A stretch of DNA of 64,000 bases from NCBI GenBank assembly GCA_947444195.1, contig CANEZL010000015.1:36262-100261 (forward strand), in the 5' to 3' direction. The position numbers and the translations under genes are program-made. The notes beneath the pieces were generated by a model. The model was not told the DNA's origin. It ran no database searches and was given only the letters and a program-made list of their open reading frames with translations. Shown here piece after piece: positions 16,798-24,997 of the stretch (its first letter is position 1; each line of letters starts with the position of its first letter). This DNA is from Methylobacteriaceae bacterium. Lineage in GTDB: Bacteria > Pseudomonadota > Alphaproteobacteria > Rhizobiales > Beijerinckiaceae.

Positions 16798-18147
16798 TCA
16801 GGCCTCGAGCACGGCGGTCGCCGTCCCGGCGAACAGGGGGATGCGGTAGGGGGCGGGCCGCCAGAGCTCGGCCTCCGGCTGCGGCGCGCGCCCGACCTCC
16901 CGTGTGCCCTCCGCCGCCGGCAGGGCCGCCTGTCCGCGCAGGCAGAGGCCGCCCTCGGCGTCGCGGCGCAGTTCCAGCAGGCCGGCCGGGAACCGGGCGG
17001 CCTCCGGGTCGGCCAGCGCCAGGGCGATGTCGTCGGCGCCGCGGGCCCGGGAGACCACGGCCGCCTCGCCGAGGACGAGGGCGTCGACGATGCGGGCCCC
17101 GCTGCGCGCGCCGAGGTCGAGGCGGCGCCCCGTCAGCTTCGCGGGCGCGCGGTGGACGAGGGTGAGGGAGGCGGGCCGGCCGTGCCCGGGCAGGAAGTCC
17201 GCGAGCGGCCCCTCGAGGAAGGCCGGCGCCACGAGGTGCGGGCTCCGCCCCGCCGGCTCCGGCGCCAGGGCGCGCGCCAGGGCGGTCCGGTCGAAGACCG
17301 GCATCGTCTCCAGGCTCGCCCCCGCCACCAGGGCGGCGCCGAGGCCGGTGACGAGGCCGCGCAGGTCGTCGGGAGGCAGCAGGGTGACGAGGCGCTCGGC
17401 CGGGCCGATCCGCGCGGCGACGAGATGGGCGGCCACCGCGGCGAGCAGGGCGTCTCCCGGCCGCAGGACCGGGCACAGGGGATCGCGCCCGGCGAAGCTC
17501 ACGAGGCCGCCGCCGCCCTCGGGCGCCGGATCCGGCGCCCCGCGCTCCAGCGCCATCGCGTCGAGATTGATCACCCCGTCGGGCACGTCGGGCCCGAAGG
17601 CGGCGAGGTAGCGCAGGGCGAAGCAGCCGAGCGCCACCCGGCACAGGATCTCGGCCGGGCGCCGGGCGCCGAGCCGCCCCTGGGTGAGGACGGCCCGGAT
17701 GCCGGCGGCCTCGATCCCGGCGAGGAGCCGCGCCTCGTCCCAGGCGGCGGGCATGGGACAGGGCACGTGGCCCGCCGCCTCCACCGCGAGATGGGCGACG
17801 AGGCCCTCGCTGCCGCCGGGAAACCACAGGCCGACCCGGCTGCCGGGGGGCAGCCGCCAGGCGCGGATGCCGCGGGCGAGGCGGTTCACGATCTCGGCAG
17901 CGGCGCCGTAGCTCCAGCCCATGGCCGGGCGCCCGCACCAGCCCGGCTTGTCGCCGAGATCGGTGAGGAGGGGCCGGGCCGGATGGCGCCGCGCGGTGGC
18001 GGCGAGCAGGGCGCCGAGCCCGCAGCGGCGGGTCGGCAGCCCGAGCGCCGGGCGCCCTTCGGCCTGCCGATCCGCGGGCAAGGTCCTGGCCAGTGCCTGC
18101 GCCTGCACCTCTGACCTCTCTCGGCTGGCGATATCACGTGTTCCCAT
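16798..18147 (-). CDS. ANL-superfamily-like protein lacking the adenylation motifs
   Basis: A 449-residue protein that looks like the N-terminal part of acyl-CoA synthetases. Recognisable pieces are GLGALLAATARRHPARPLLTD, a GWSYGAAAEIVNRLARGIRA helix, GSRVGLWFPGGSEGLVAHLAV, and AAGHVPCPMPAAWDEARL. The ATP-binding TSGTTGxPKG loop is missing (the region reads GGGGLVSFAGRDPLCPVLRP), the later YGxTE motif is not evident, and the chain lacks the usual 100-residue C-terminal domain with its catalytic lysine. It is therefore probably not an active ligase. The frame is intact over its full length, which suggests retained, altered function. It shares a strand with the pseudo-receiver gene 208 nt downstream. 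Confidence 0.6.
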   Translation of the reverse strand: MGTRDIASRERSEVQAQALARTLPADRQAEGRPALGLPTRRCGLGALLAATARRHPARPLLTDLGDKPGWCGRPAMGWSYGAAAEIVNRLARGIRAWRLPPGSRVGLWFPGGSEGLVAHLAVEAAGHVPCPMPAAWDEARLLAGIEAAGIRAVLTQGRLGARRPAEILCRVALGCFALRYLAAFGPDVPDGVINLDAMALERGAPDPAPEGGGGLVSFAGRDPLCPVLRPGDALLAAVAAHLVAARIGPAERLVTLLPPDDLRGLVTGLGAALVAGASLETMPVFDRTALARALAPEPAGRSPHLVAPAFLEGPLADFLPGHGRPASLTLVHRAPAKLTGRRLDLGARSGARIVDALVLGEAAVVSRARGADDIALALADPEAARFPAGLLELRRDAEGGLCLRGQAALPAAEGTREVGRAPQPEAELWRPAPYRIPLFAGTATAVLEA

Positions 18148-18333
18148 CGATGGCCGGGTATGGTTAAGGACGGGCTAACGGGGGCGCCTCGGCGCCTGCC
18201 ACTCCCCGGCACGCGACGGCGACGGTGTCATGCCTTCGCCGCATTCGGGGGGAAAGCAGGCCGCCCGGCGGCCCGGGGGGAGTTCGAGAGGCTCCGCCCG
18301 CGGCCCGGCCCGGCGCGCCGGGGCCCGGTGTCT

Positions 18334-18398
18334 CTCACGAAACGCCCGCTGCGCCGTCGTGGCCGGAGGGGAACGCCCGGAGACGGGGGTTTCGTGAG
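18334..18398. promoter_or_regulatory. 10-bp inverted repeat upstream of the IalB-family gene
   Basis: The 353-nt gap 18148-18500 separates two divergent genes. In it, CTCACGAAAC (18334-18343) and its exact complement GTTTCGTGAG (18389-18398) are 45 nt apart. They could pair as an RNA hairpin in the leader of the downstream gene or serve as paired operator half-sites. The rest of the gap shows no other clear structure. Confidence 0.45.
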
Positions 18399-18500
18399 GC
18401 GCAACCGGAGCCCGACGGCGCCCGCCCAAGACCGCGTCATGTTCCTCGTCATCCCGACGAACCGAGAAGCCCGAACGAAACCTCAAGGGGTCTGAAGCCG

Positions 18501-19241
18501 ATGTCCTTCGCCAAAAGCCCAGCGCTGCTCTGCGCCGCCGCCCTTCTCGCGGGCCTCGCCGGGCCGGCGCTCGCCCAGCCCAAGAAGCCGGCGGCCCCGG
18601 CCGCTCCCGCGCCCACCGCGCCGGCCCCGGCCGCGCCGACCAACCAGACGGCCCAGACCGGCCCGCAGATCATCACCGTGAAGTCCGAGCCGAGCCAGGC
18701 GGACTGGACCAAGGTCTGCGGCAAGGACCAGGCCTCGGGCACCGACATCTGCTACACCACCCGCGACTTCGTGTCGGACCAGGGCCAGCCGGTGCTCGCG
18801 GTCGCCGTCTACGAGATGAAGAACGCCGCCCAGAAGCAGGAGGTGCGCGTGGTGCGCTACCTGCTGCCGCTCGGCCTCCTGCTGCAGCCGGGCATCCGCT
18901 TCACCGTGGACGGCCAGCAGGCGACCCCGGGCAAGTTCGCGGTCTGCTTCCCGAACGGCTGCTTCGCCGAGGCCGGCGGCGTCGAGCCCGCCCTGATCGC
19001 GGCGATGAAGAAGGGCACCACGCTCAACGTCTCGGTGCAGAACCAGACCCAGCGCGAGGTCACCTTCGCCGTGCCGCTCGCGGGCTTCGGCAAGGCCTTC
19101 GACGGCCCGGCCATGGACCCGAAGGTGCTGGAGGAGCAGCAGAAGAAGCTCCAGTCGGAGCTCGAGAAGCGCTCCGAGGAGATGCGCAAGAAGCTCGAGG
19201 CCGAGAAGGGCGCCGCCCCGGCCGCCGCGCCGAAGCCGTGA
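18501..19241 (+). CDS. Invasion-associated locus B (IalB) family periplasmic protein
   Basis: A secreted protein of the IalB family, common in Hyphomicrobiales, where it is linked with envelope or host-contact functions but has no defined chemistry. The 246-residue product has a signal peptide (residues 1-25, ending PALAQ), a Pro/Ala-rich linker to about 50, and the IalB core. The core shows the Trp-x2-Val-Cys start (DWTKVCGKD), a second Cys in GTDICYTTRDF, and the CFPNGCFAE cysteine pair. The C-terminal 50 residues form a charged coiled coil (EEQQKKLQSELEKRSEEMRK). ATG 18501 follows GGGG about 11 nt upstream. Two hairpins follow the stop. Confidence 0.85.
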   Translation: MSFAKSPALLCAAALLAGLAGPALAQPKKPAAPAAPAPTAPAPAAPTNQTAQTGPQIITVKSEPSQADWTKVCGKDQASGTDICYTTRDFVSDQGQPVLAVAVYEMKNAAQKQEVRVVRYLLPLGLLLQPGIRFTVDGQQATPGKFAVCFPNGCFAEAGGVEPALIAAMKKGTTLNVSVQNQTQREVTFAVPLAGFGKAFDGPAMDPKVLEEQQKKLQSELEKRSEEMRKKLEAEKGAAPAAAPKP

Positions 19242-19249
19242 GGCTCGAG

Positions 19250-19277
19250 GTCCTCCCCCGCTCCGGCGGGGGAGGAC
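19250..19277 (+). terminator. Hairpin just past the IalB-family gene
   Basis: GTCCTCCCCCG and CGGGGGAGGAC pair perfectly around a short loop, starting nine bases after the stop codon. No U tract follows. Confidence 0.55.
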
Positions 19278-19298
19278 CGAGCCGGACCTGAAGGAAGA

Positions 19299-19327
19299 GG
19301 CCGGGCCCGCGCGCCCGGCCTTTTCCT
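19299..19327 (+). terminator. Intrinsic terminator
   Basis: GGCCGGGC-CCGCGC-GCCCGGCC followed by TTTTCCTT: a stable GC stem with a U-rich tail, a standard Rho-independent terminator for the IalB-family gene. Confidence 0.8.
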
Positions 19328-19364
19328 TGATCGATACGCCGGTTCGGTTCGCCGATGCGCCGGT

Positions 19365-19736
19365 TCAGTTCGCGGCGCGGTCGCGCATGTGGTAGCCGCC
19401 GCGGTCGTCGCGCACGAACATCTCGCTGACGCCGGCATGGCGCAGGGCCTCGCCGGAGGTGTCGGGCAAGAGGTTCTGCTCGGAGACGTAGGCGACGTAC
19501 TCGGTCTCGGCGTTCTCGGCGAGCAGGTGGTAGAAGGGCTGGTCCTTGGACGGCCGCACCGCCTCGGGAATGGCGAGCCACCATTCCTCGGTGTTGTCGA
19601 AGACCGGGTCGACATCGAACACGATGCCGCGGAACGGGTAGATCCGGTGGCGCACCACCGCGCCGATGCCGAATTTCGCTGTGCGGAGAGCCGGGGCCGC
19701 CACGGCCTGATCCGCCTTCGTGTCCTGGTGCGTCAT
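19365..19736 (-). CDS. hspQ: Heat shock protein HspQ (YccV-like)
   Basis: HspQ is a small protein that binds hemimethylated origin DNA in E. coli and modulates Lon protease. The 123-residue product shows the family core: KFGIGAVVRHRIYPFRGIVF (about 21-40), DVDPVFDNTEEWWLAIP, then PFYHLLAENAETEYVAYVSE and QNLLPD. Length is slightly above the usual 105 because of an N-terminal extension of about 20 residues. It converges on the IalB-family gene. The presence of an HspQ homologue on the same segment as an origin is probably coincidence. Confidence 0.9.
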   Translation of the reverse strand: MTHQDTKADQAVAAPALRTAKFGIGAVVRHRIYPFRGIVFDVDPVFDNTEEWWLAIPEAVRPSKDQPFYHLLAENAETEYVAYVSEQNLLPDTSGEALRHAGVSEMFVRDDRGGYHMRDRAAN

Positions 19737-19915
19737 GGGGCGTCAGATAAGCGCAAGTCGCGCCGCTGTCATCGGGGCGGCAAGCCGCGGATGCGCGGGC
19801 CGCAGGCCTCGGCCGTTCCTTCCTCTGATGGCGGCTACGGTGTTCACGCATCGCTGGCGGTGGCCCTGCCTCTCGGTCGTTCACCAGAGGAAGGCTTCCG
19901 GATCGGACACGGGCC

Positions 19916-20091
19916 CTCCCTCCCCCCTCTGCGGGGGAGGGTGGCCCCTGCGTCAGCAGGGGTCGGGAGAGGGAAGCGACGGTGCAGGGCTGGGCTGTGC
20001 CCTGCATGAAGGTCGCGCCTCTCCGGAAGCGGGGTTCCCCTCTCCCGACCCGCTTGCGCGGGCCACCCTCCCCCGCAGAGGGGGGAGGGAG
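19916..20091. repeat. Large imperfect inverted repeat, family copy 1
   Basis: Left arm 19916-19972 and right arm 20039-20091 are near-perfect complements (each about 55 nt, with internal small hairpins) around a loop of some 66 nt. Copies at 30105-30279 and 32521-32686 share the arms almost exactly. It fills most of the 440-nt gap between hspQ and the CitE-family gene, where nothing else is visible. Confidence 0.8.
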
Positions 20092-20176
20092 AGCGCGGAA
20101 GTCCCTGCGCCGCTCCGCCGAAGATGCGCGAAGCCGGTACTTGCCTGCGGGAAACGGGACAGAGCGCGCTGGTCCG

Positions 20177-21226
20177 TCAGTCCAGCTTGTACACGGCAGC
20201 GAGGTCCGGATCCTTGTCGGCCACCAGCCGGGCGAGGTCGACGATGACCTTGGCCTGCTTCCAGGTGGCGTCGTCCTGCATCTTGCCGTCGAGCATCACC
20301 GCCCCCGTGCCGTCGGGCATCGCCGCGACGATGCGGGCGGCGAAGGCCACCTCGCCGGGATCGGGCGCGAAGACGCGCTTGGCGATGGCGACCTGGCTCG
20401 GATGCAGGGTCCAGGCGCCCGCGCAGCCCATGAGGAAGGCGTTGCGGAACTGCGCCTCGCAGGCATCGCCGTCGGCGAAGTCGCCGAACGGGCCGTAGAA
20501 GGCCTTGATACCGTTGGCCATGCAGGCATCGACCATCTTGGCGATCGTGTAGTGCCAGAGGTCCTGCTGGGCGCTTGCACGCGGCGCGTCGCCCGCCGGG
20601 TCCGCGATGACCCGGTAGTCCGGGTGGCCGCCGCCGACGCGGGTGGTCTTCATGCCGCGCGACGCCGCGAGATCGGCGGGCCCCAGGCTCATGCCGTGCA
20701 TGCGCGGCGAGGCGCTCGCGATGGCGTCGACATTGGCCACGCCCTCGGCCGTCTCGAGGATGGCGTGGACGAGGATCGGCTTGGCGACGCCGTGGCGGGC
20801 CTCCAGCTGGGCCAGCAGCTGGTCGATGTAGTGGATGTCCCAGGGCCCCTCGACCTTGGGCACCATCACCACGTCGAGCTTGGTCCCGACGTTGGCGACG
20901 ATCTCGAACAGGTCGTCGAGAATCCAGGGGGAGTTGAGGGCGTTGATCCGGGTCCACAGGCCGGTGCCGGTGGCGGCGAAGTCGGTGGCCTGCGCCATCT
21001 GCACGAAGCCTTTGCGCGCGGCCTCCTTCTGGTCCATCGGCACCGCGTCCTCCAGGTTGCCGAGCACCACGTCGACGCTGCCGGCAAGCTCCGGCACCCG
21101 GGCGCGCACCTTCTCCACGTGGGGCGGCACGAAGTGGATCATCCGCTCGAGCTTCACGGGGAGCTCGCGGAACGGGGCCGGCGCGCCCGTGGCGAGCGGC
21201 TGGAAGAATCGGCGCGGCAGTTTCAT
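20177..21226 (-). CDS. HpcH/HpaI aldolase / citrate lyase (CitE) family enzyme
   Basis: A magnesium-dependent C-C lyase or thioesterase of the CitE/malyl-CoA lyase superfamily. In methylotrophs, members cleave malyl-CoA to glyoxylate and acetyl-CoA or hydrolyse it. The 349-residue product has an early basic region and the [11 protein letters not shown] segment. The metal site is suggested by [38 protein letters not shown] (Glu ligand) and [11 protein letters not shown] (Asp ligand), and the CoA-side motif by [14 protein letters not shown]. The N-terminus differs from classic malyl-CoA lyase 1, so a methylmalyl- or thioesterase-type paralogue is possible. It stands alone with no serine-cycle gene beside it. 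Confidence 0.8.
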   Translation of the reverse strand: MKLPRRFFQPLATGAPAPFRELPVKLERMIHFVPPHVEKVRARVPELAGSVDVVLGNLEDAVPMDQKEAARKGFVQMAQATDFAATGTGLWTRINALNSPWILDDLFEIVANVGTKLDVVMVPKVEGPWDIHYIDQLLAQLEARHGVAKPILVHAILETAEGVANVDAIASASPRMHGMSLGPADLAASRGMKTTRVGGGHPDYRVIADPAGDAPRASAQQDLWHYTIAKMVDACMANGIKAFYGPFGDFADGDACEAQFRNAFLMGCAGAWTLHPSQVAIAKRVFAPDPGEVAFAARIVAAMPDGTGAVMLDGKMQDDATWKQAKVIVDLARLVADKDPDLAAVYKLD

Positions 21227-21468
21227 GGAGCGTTTCCCCGTCCCGTTCGAGACCTGAAGCGCCCGCGCGGGCGTTGCCGCGCGGGCGAACCCCGTCCGGC
21301 GCGGACGGGGTTTCCCGGAGGCTTGGTTACGGCAAGGCTTCGCCCCGGGTAAAGCCGCCCGTTGGTCGGGGCTCTCTGCCGAACCCGAATCACCCGCGGC
21401 GACGGGAACTTGGCAATAGTCCTGGCGTTCTTCGGGCGAGGCGGGTGTTTCAGAACGGGAAGAGAGCC

Positions 21469-22701
21469 ATGTCCGCATCGACGCGGCGGCCCATCGCGAT
21501 CGCCTTGGCGGCCTGCCTGTTGTCGTCCGGCGCGCCGAATCTGGCTTTTGCCGGCTCCAATACTGTCGGCGAGGCCGCACGGCCGGCCGAGCGCGCGGCC
21601 TTCACCGCGGCCGACCTCGCCGTGGCCCGGCCCGCCGGGCTCAAGGGCGCCGTCCGGGTGGCCGGCGACGATCCGAAAGCGTTCCAGAGCCTCATCGACG
21701 AGGCGCCCCGGGCCGGCGAGCCCTGGCTCGTCCTCTCGGGCGGCGGCGAGGACGGCGCCTTCGCGGCCGGCCTGCTCGCGGGCTGGAGCGCGGCCGGCGA
21801 CCGGCCGGAATTCGGCGTGATCACGGGGGTGAGCACGGGCGCGCTCATCGCGCCCTTCGCTTTCATCGGCCGGGCCGGGGACGCCCCCTTGCGCGAGGCC
21901 TACACCACCATCACCGCGGCGGACGTGTTCGAGTTCGGCGGCTCGGACGTGGCGCTCACCGACACCTGGCCTCTCAAGCGCCGGATCGACAAGGCGGTGA
22001 CGCCGCAGCTCCTGCGGGCGGTGGCGGCCGAGCACGCCCGCGGACGGCGCCTGCTGGTCGCCACCACCGAGATCGACAGCGGGCGGCCCACCCTGTGGGA
22101 CATGGGGGCGCTCGCCGCCGCGGCCGGGCCGAAGGGCAGCGATCCCAAGGCGCTCGGCCTGTTCCGGGCCGTGGTGCTGGCCTCCTCCGCCGTGCCGGGC
22201 ATCTTCCCGCCGGTGGAGATCGCCGCCACCCTGCCGGACGGCCGCAGCATCCAGGAGATGCATGCCGACGGCGGCACCACCGGCCCGTTCTACCTCGCGC
22301 CCAAGCCCGCCCTGACCGCCGCGCTCACCGGCGCGCAGCTCGTGCGCATCCCCGCCCGCACGGTCTACCTCGTCGTCAACAACAGCGCGACGCCGAGCTT
22401 CGACATGGCCCGGCGCTCCACCCTGTCCGTGCTCGGCCGCACCATGTCCGCGGCGATCAAGGCGCAGCTGCAGGACGCCCTGGCGCTCGCGGGGGCCTTC
22501 AGCCGGCGCGAGGGCCTCGACCTGCGGGTCGCCGAGATCGACGGGCGCTTCAAGGCGGTCTCGCCGGGACCCTTCGACCAGCGCTACATGCAGGCGCTCT
22601 ACGCCCATGCCGAGACGCTGGGGCGCGACGGCGCCGCCTTCGCGACGGCTGCGGGTTCTGCCGCCCAGGGCGAGACGCCGCAGACCTTCGCGCGGCGGTA
22701 G
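21469..22701 (+). CDS. Patatin-like phospholipase, secreted
   Basis: A patatin-family serine lipase. The 410-residue product begins with a signal peptide (residues 1-28, ending NLAFAGS; the early Ser-Ser in LLSSG does not form a lipobox). It has the oxyanion loop [20 protein letters not shown] (about 89-108), the GxSxG nucleophile elbow [13 protein letters not shown] (Ser about 126) and the DG catalytic aspartate in [13 protein letters not shown]. It may hydrolyse phospholipids in the periplasm. ATG 21469 is preceded by GGGAAGAGAG. It diverges from the CitE-family gene across about 240 nt. Confidence 0.88.
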   Translation: MSASTRRPIAIALAACLLSSGAPNLAFAGSNTVGEAARPAERAAFTAADLAVARPAGLKGAVRVAGDDPKAFQSLIDEAPRAGEPWLVLSGGGEDGAFAAGLLAGWSAAGDRPEFGVITGVSTGALIAPFAFIGRAGDAPLREAYTTITAADVFEFGGSDVALTDTWPLKRRIDKAVTPQLLRAVAAEHARGRRLLVATTEIDSGRPTLWDMGALAAAAGPKGSDPKALGLFRAVVLASSAVPGIFPPVEIAATLPDGRSIQEMHADGGTTGPFYLAPKPALTAALTGAQLVRIPARTVYLVVNNSATPSFDMARRSTLSVLGRTMSAAIKAQLQDALALAGAFSRREGLDLRVAEIDGRFKAVSPGPFDQRYMQALYAHAETLGRDGAAFATAAGSAAQGETPQTFARR

Positions 22702-22842
22702 GACCCTCCGCGCAGCGTCAGGAAGCCTATGCGAACTGCCGCCTCTGCCGGAAGGGGACACACGCCCTCTCTTTACCGATAGGGCGCTCACCGATGATGG
22801 AGCCCAGGGACTCCTCGACGCTCCACGAACGCGGCGCGGGTC

Positions 22843-22979
22843 CCCTCTCCCGTGCGGGAGAGGGACAGGGTGAGGGGCCCGAAGCGTGCCGGAAGAACCG
22901 CTCTGTTTCCGCGGCAGTTTTGCGCCTCCTCCGGAGAGTTCTCATCCCTCACCCCAACCCTCTCCCGCCCGGGAGAGGG
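22843..22979. repeat. Inverted repeat of the CTCTCCCG-type
   Basis: Left arm 22843-22877 and right arm 22946-22979 are imperfect complements built round CCCTCTCCCG/CGGGAGAGGG and ACAGGGTGAGGG/CCCTCACCCC. It lies in the 393-nt gap between the patatin gene and a broken DUF559 gene. The gap has no other feature. Confidence 0.65.
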
Positions 22980-23094
22980 AGCCGCGGTGCGGTTCTCCCG
23001 CGAGCCGGGATCTGAGGTCGGTGTCCCGACGAGGACCCGAACAAGCTGGAGGCGGATCCACAGGTCCCCTTCCTCGTAGGGAGGGGATACGGAA

Positions 23095-23456
23095 TCATAT
23101 CGTCTCGCGCTGTTCGAGAGCGGCCAGGATCGTTTCGCGCACGGCCTCGATGGATTCGTCGATGTCGGCGTTGGCAATGCGAAGCACTTCGAAGCCGCGA
23201 GCCGCGATCACCCCTGTCCGGACGTGATCGTAGGTGCGCTCAGCCTCGGTGGCGTGCGTGGCGCCGTCGACCTCGACCACGAGCTTGGCCTCGATGCAGA
23301 CGAAATCGACGATGTATCGGTCGATCGGATGCTGGCGCCGGAATTTCCAGCCGTTGAGGGACCGCCTGCGCAAGACGTGCCAGAGTTCGCTTCGGCACGC
23401 GTCTGTGCGCACCGCAATCGCCGGGCGCGCGCGACGGCAGAGGACGCAGAGGACAT
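23095..23456 (-). pseudogene. DUF559 endonuclease-like gene, frameshifted
   Basis: DUF559 proteins are small Vsr-like presumed endonucleases. The 105-codon 3' frame has the conserved core: ELWHVLRRRSLNGWKFRRQH, then PIDRYIVDFVCIEAKLVVEV and DGATH. The expected N-terminus is in another frame, ARRLRCAQTRAEA, starting from ATG 23456. Joining the frames near 23383 would give the normal family order (ARRLRxxQTRAEAxLWHVLR); one base appears to be lost in a run of As. The change could be natural decay or a sequence error. If it is real, translation from GTG 23412 would give a protein lacking the first helix. Confidence 0.65.
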
Positions 23457-23498
23457 GGCGCCCTCCGCCTGGGACACCGCACGACCGTCCGTCATGGT

Positions 23499-24469
23499 CT
23501 ATCCCAGCTCCCGCACCGGCGCCCCGTCGAGCCAGGCCGCGATATCCTCGACGGCCTCCTCGAAATAGGTCCGGTAGTTGGCGCGCGTGACGTAGCCGAG
23601 ATGGGGCAGCGCCAGCACGTTCGGCAGGTGCCGGAACGGGTGGTCCGCGGGCAGGGGCTCGGTCTCGAACACGTCGAGGCCGGCGCCCGCGATCCGCCGC
23701 TCCGCGAGGGCCTGCACCAGGGCGTCCTGGTCGACGAGGCCGGCGCGGGCGGTGTTGACGAGGACGGCCCCCGGCTTCATCCGCGCGATCTCGGCCGCCC
23801 CAAGACGTTGCGGGTCGTCGGCCCGAGGACGAGGTGGAGGCTGACGACGTCGCTCTCGGCGAGCAGCGCCTCGCGGCTGGGGGCGAAGGCCACGCCCTCG
23901 GCCTCGGCCCGGGCCGGCGTCAGGTTCGGGCTCCAGGCGGACACGTGCATGTCGAAGGCGCGGGCCACCCGCGCCACGCGGGCGCCGATCTTGCCGAGGC
24001 CGATCAGGCCGAGCCGGGCGCCCGCGAGGTCGCGGCCGAGGCTCGACTGCCAGGGGCCGTTGCCCCGGAGCGCGGCGTTCTCGGGCACGAGATGCCGGGC
24101 GAGGCCGAGGATGAGGGCCCAGGTCAATTCGGCCGGGGGCGCCGGATGGCTGCCCGTGCCGCAGACGGTGATGCCCCGCGCGCGGGCCGCCGCCACGTCG
24201 ATGGCCGCGTTGCGCATGCCGCTGGTCACGAGGAGTTCGAGCTTCGGCAGCCGCGCGATGAGCTCGGCCGGGAAGGGCGTGCGCTCGCGCATGACGACGA
24301 GGATCTCGGCCTCCCCGAGCCGGGCGACGAGGGCGTCCGGGTCGGTCACGGTGTCGTGCAGGGCGGAGACCGCGACGCGGGGCCCGAGCCGGCCCCAGTC
24401 GGCGCAGCCGAGCGCCACGTCCTGATAATCGTCGAGGATGAGGCAGGTCTTCACGGGTCCGGTCTTCAC
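23499..24469 (-). pseudogene. D-2-hydroxyacid dehydrogenase, frameshifted
   Basis: An NAD-dependent 2-hydroxyacid dehydrogenase split by a one-base shift near 23800. The 5' part (from GTG 24469) has the substrate-domain start LILDDYQDVALG and the Rossmann motif GLIGLGKIGARVARVARAF, ending at LHLVLGPTTRNVLG. The 3' part, in another frame, continues with AAEIARMKPGAVLVNTARAG (catalytic Arg), GLDVFETEPLPADHPF (Glu) and NVLALPHLGYVT (His). All catalytic residues are intact across the join, and one added base would restore a family-length protein of about 323 residues. The start overlaps the decarboxylase stop by four bases (GTGA), so they form an operon. Confidence 0.75.
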
Positions 24470-24861
24470 GGGGCGTCCCCGAGGGCGCCCGCCTCGACCA
24501 GCACCGCATGCGCCGCCTTGAAGGCCTCGAGCCCCGCCGGGATCCCGCAATAGGCGGTGGCGTGCAGGAGCGTGGCCTTGATCTCCTCCACGCTCGCCCC
24601 GTTGGTGAGCGCGCCCTTCACGTGGAGCTTCAGCTCGGCGGGCTTGCCGAGTGCGGTGAGCATCGCGAGGTTGATCAGCGAGCGCGTCTTCCGGTCGAGG
24701 GTTGGGTCGCCCCAGGCCCAGCCCCAGGCCCAGGACGTGGTGGCGCGCTGGAAGGCCATCATGAAATCGTCGGCCTTGGCCATGGAGCCGTCGACGTACT
24801 CGGCGCCCAGCACCTCCCGCCGGATCGGCAGGCCTTTCTCGAACAGGGCCTCGTCGGACAT
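24466..24861 (-). CDS. Carboxymuconolactone decarboxylase family protein
   Basis: A 131-residue CMD/AhpD-fold protein similar to PcaC, which decarboxylates 4-carboxymuconolactone in the protocatechuate pathway; many family members have other roles. Family signals are DRKTRSLINLAMLTALGKP (about 56-74) and the helix GASVEEIKATLLHATAYCGI (about 88-107) with its conserved His. The ATG has a strong AGGAGG on the minus strand. Overlap with the D-2-hydroxyacid dehydrogenase gene and the absence of other pca genes suggest a different substrate, perhaps a hydroxy acid derived from an aromatic or lactone. Confidence 0.85.
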   Translation of the reverse strand: MSDEALFEKGLPIRREVLGAEYVDGSMAKADDFMMAFQRATTSWAWGWAWGDPTLDRKTRSLINLAMLTALGKPAELKLHVKGALTNGASVEEIKATLLHATAYCGIPAGLEAFKAAHAVLVEAGALGDAP

Positions 24862-24997
24862 GGGCGTTCCTCCTGGATTCGAAACAGGAGCAGGCTCTAC
24901 AGGATGACCTATCCGCCGGCACGCGCCGCGATCGTGCCGTGCGCGAATCCGAAGGGGTCACGCTTCTGAGCCGGCTCACCCTGACCGCATGACGAAC

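Noticed and set aside
19916..20091. Possible CRISPR array from the repeated GC-rich words
   Set aside because: There are only two inverted arms, with no regular direct repeats, no spacers and no cas genes.
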